Shown: positions 63,622 through 64,000 of the stretch, one piece after another
How the letters are laid out: every line of letters starts with the position of its first letter
How positions within the stretch are numbered: the first letter of the stretch is position 1
Assembly: GCF_029893965.1 (NCBI RefSeq)
Contig: NZ_JARXXP010000003.1
Location: 186,001-250,000, forward strand
DNA length: 64,000 bases
DNA from: Paenibacillus sp. PastM-3
Lineage (GTDB): Bacteria > Bacillota > Bacilli > Paenibacillales > Paenibacillaceae
Reading direction: 5' to 3'
The notes under the pieces: generated by a model
Database searches by the model: none
Seen by the model: the letters and a program-made list of their open reading frames with translations, nothing else
What the model was told of the DNA's origin: nothing
Position numbers and translations under genes: made by a program

Positions 63622-64000
63622 ATGAAAAAAGAACTTACCAGAGAGGTTGTTCGCTATTCATTCGTTTTGATTGGAGTCATTATATTTGGTCTTGTGATCT
63701 ATCCGGGCTTGTATAAGTATGAGAAGCTAGATCAACGCTTTCCTGTTAAAATAAACCGGATCACAGGAGATGCAAAGATCCTGACGATAAATGGCTGGCA
63801 GGATGCCGATGACTACGATCATGCGTTGGATTTATTCGCCGAGTATAAAAAGCAAGTTATTGATGCCATGGAAGGGCAAAGTGAATCCATCAGGAACAAT
63901 GTAATGAACAGTGTCTTGAATGAACTGCAACATGCAAAAGATGAAATTGTTAATTCAGCACCAACTGAAACAACTCAGCCAACGTATGCAGACGGAACAT
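63622..64000 (+). CDS. Hypothetical membrane protein (3' truncated by window edge)
   Basis: Open frame from an ATG at 63622 to the window end (126 complete codons). SD-like GCGGGG lies at 63614-63619. One N-terminal membrane helix ('YSFVLIGVIIFGLVIYPGL') is followed by a charged helical domain ('ALDLFAEYKKQVIDAMEGQ') and a T/P-rich stretch at the edge. Lies 73 bp after the previous membrane protein gene; no recognised family. Confidence 0.6.
   Translation, partial: MKKELTREVVRYSFVLIGVIIFGLVIYPGLYKYEKLDQRFPVKINRITGDAKILTINGWQDADDYDHALDLFAEYKKQVIDAMEGQSESIRNNVMNSVLNELQHAKDEIVNSAPTETTQPTYADGT

Overview
The window looks like a chromosomal segment of an endospore-forming Bacillota, most likely a Paenibacillus-type organism. 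This is inferred from the gene order (yqhO/P/Q/R, yqhT-efp, spoIIIAA-AH, accBC-yqhY, nusB-folD-xseAB-ispA-dxs-tlyA-argR-recN-spoIVB-spo0A, the order known from Bacillus subtilis), from strong AGGAGG-type ribosome binding sites with many GTG/TTG starts, and from CUT1 sugar transporters paired with YesM/YesN-like two-component systems.

Layout. 1-4.1 kb: the end of an AraC-type regulator and a CUT1 sugar ABC transporter whose binding protein gene comes last. 4.4-10.4 kb: the fermentation genes adhE, pflB and pflA, with Rex-like and cre-like sites. 10.8-16.7 kb: a second CUT1 transporter followed by its sensor kinase and a short response regulator. 17-19.3 kb: an isolated secreted stalk-domain/PKD protein. 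19.5-28.6 kb: zur and yidD, a methionyl-tRNA synthetase gene behind a T-box leader, a Zur-controlled zinc importer (znuA, znuC, a 0.7 kb interruption, znuB), ccdA and splB. 28.8-39.6 kb: mntR, a secreted glycosidase-like protein, the yqhO-yqhT/efp block, a copper-storage protein behind a CsoR-like operator, lysC, a YitT protein and yqhV. 39.7-61.7 kb: the spoIIIA operon, fatty-acid carboxylase genes, an Asp23/AmaP/DUF2273 envelope-stress trio, and housekeeping genes ending in spoIVB and spo0A. 61.9-64 kb: an AT-rich tail with a collapsed tyrosine-recombinase remnant, a small lipoprotein, a dead minus-strand gene and two membrane proteins. This tail reads as a decayed accessory region.

The most unusual structure is in the non-coding DNA. 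Four intergenic regions (about 22.9, 25.4, 38.0 and 49.3 kb) each hold a mirror-symmetric array: two short units 50-51 nt apart, facing two inverted units with the same spacing. The arms are symmetric to within one base, and three different unit sequences are used. A solo copy of one unit lies at 10.56 kb. I know of no named element with this architecture. Other points worth checking are an accBC leader with a terminator and a possible competing pairing, an internal start in lysC, and a ribosome binding site buried in a hairpin before the patatin gene.
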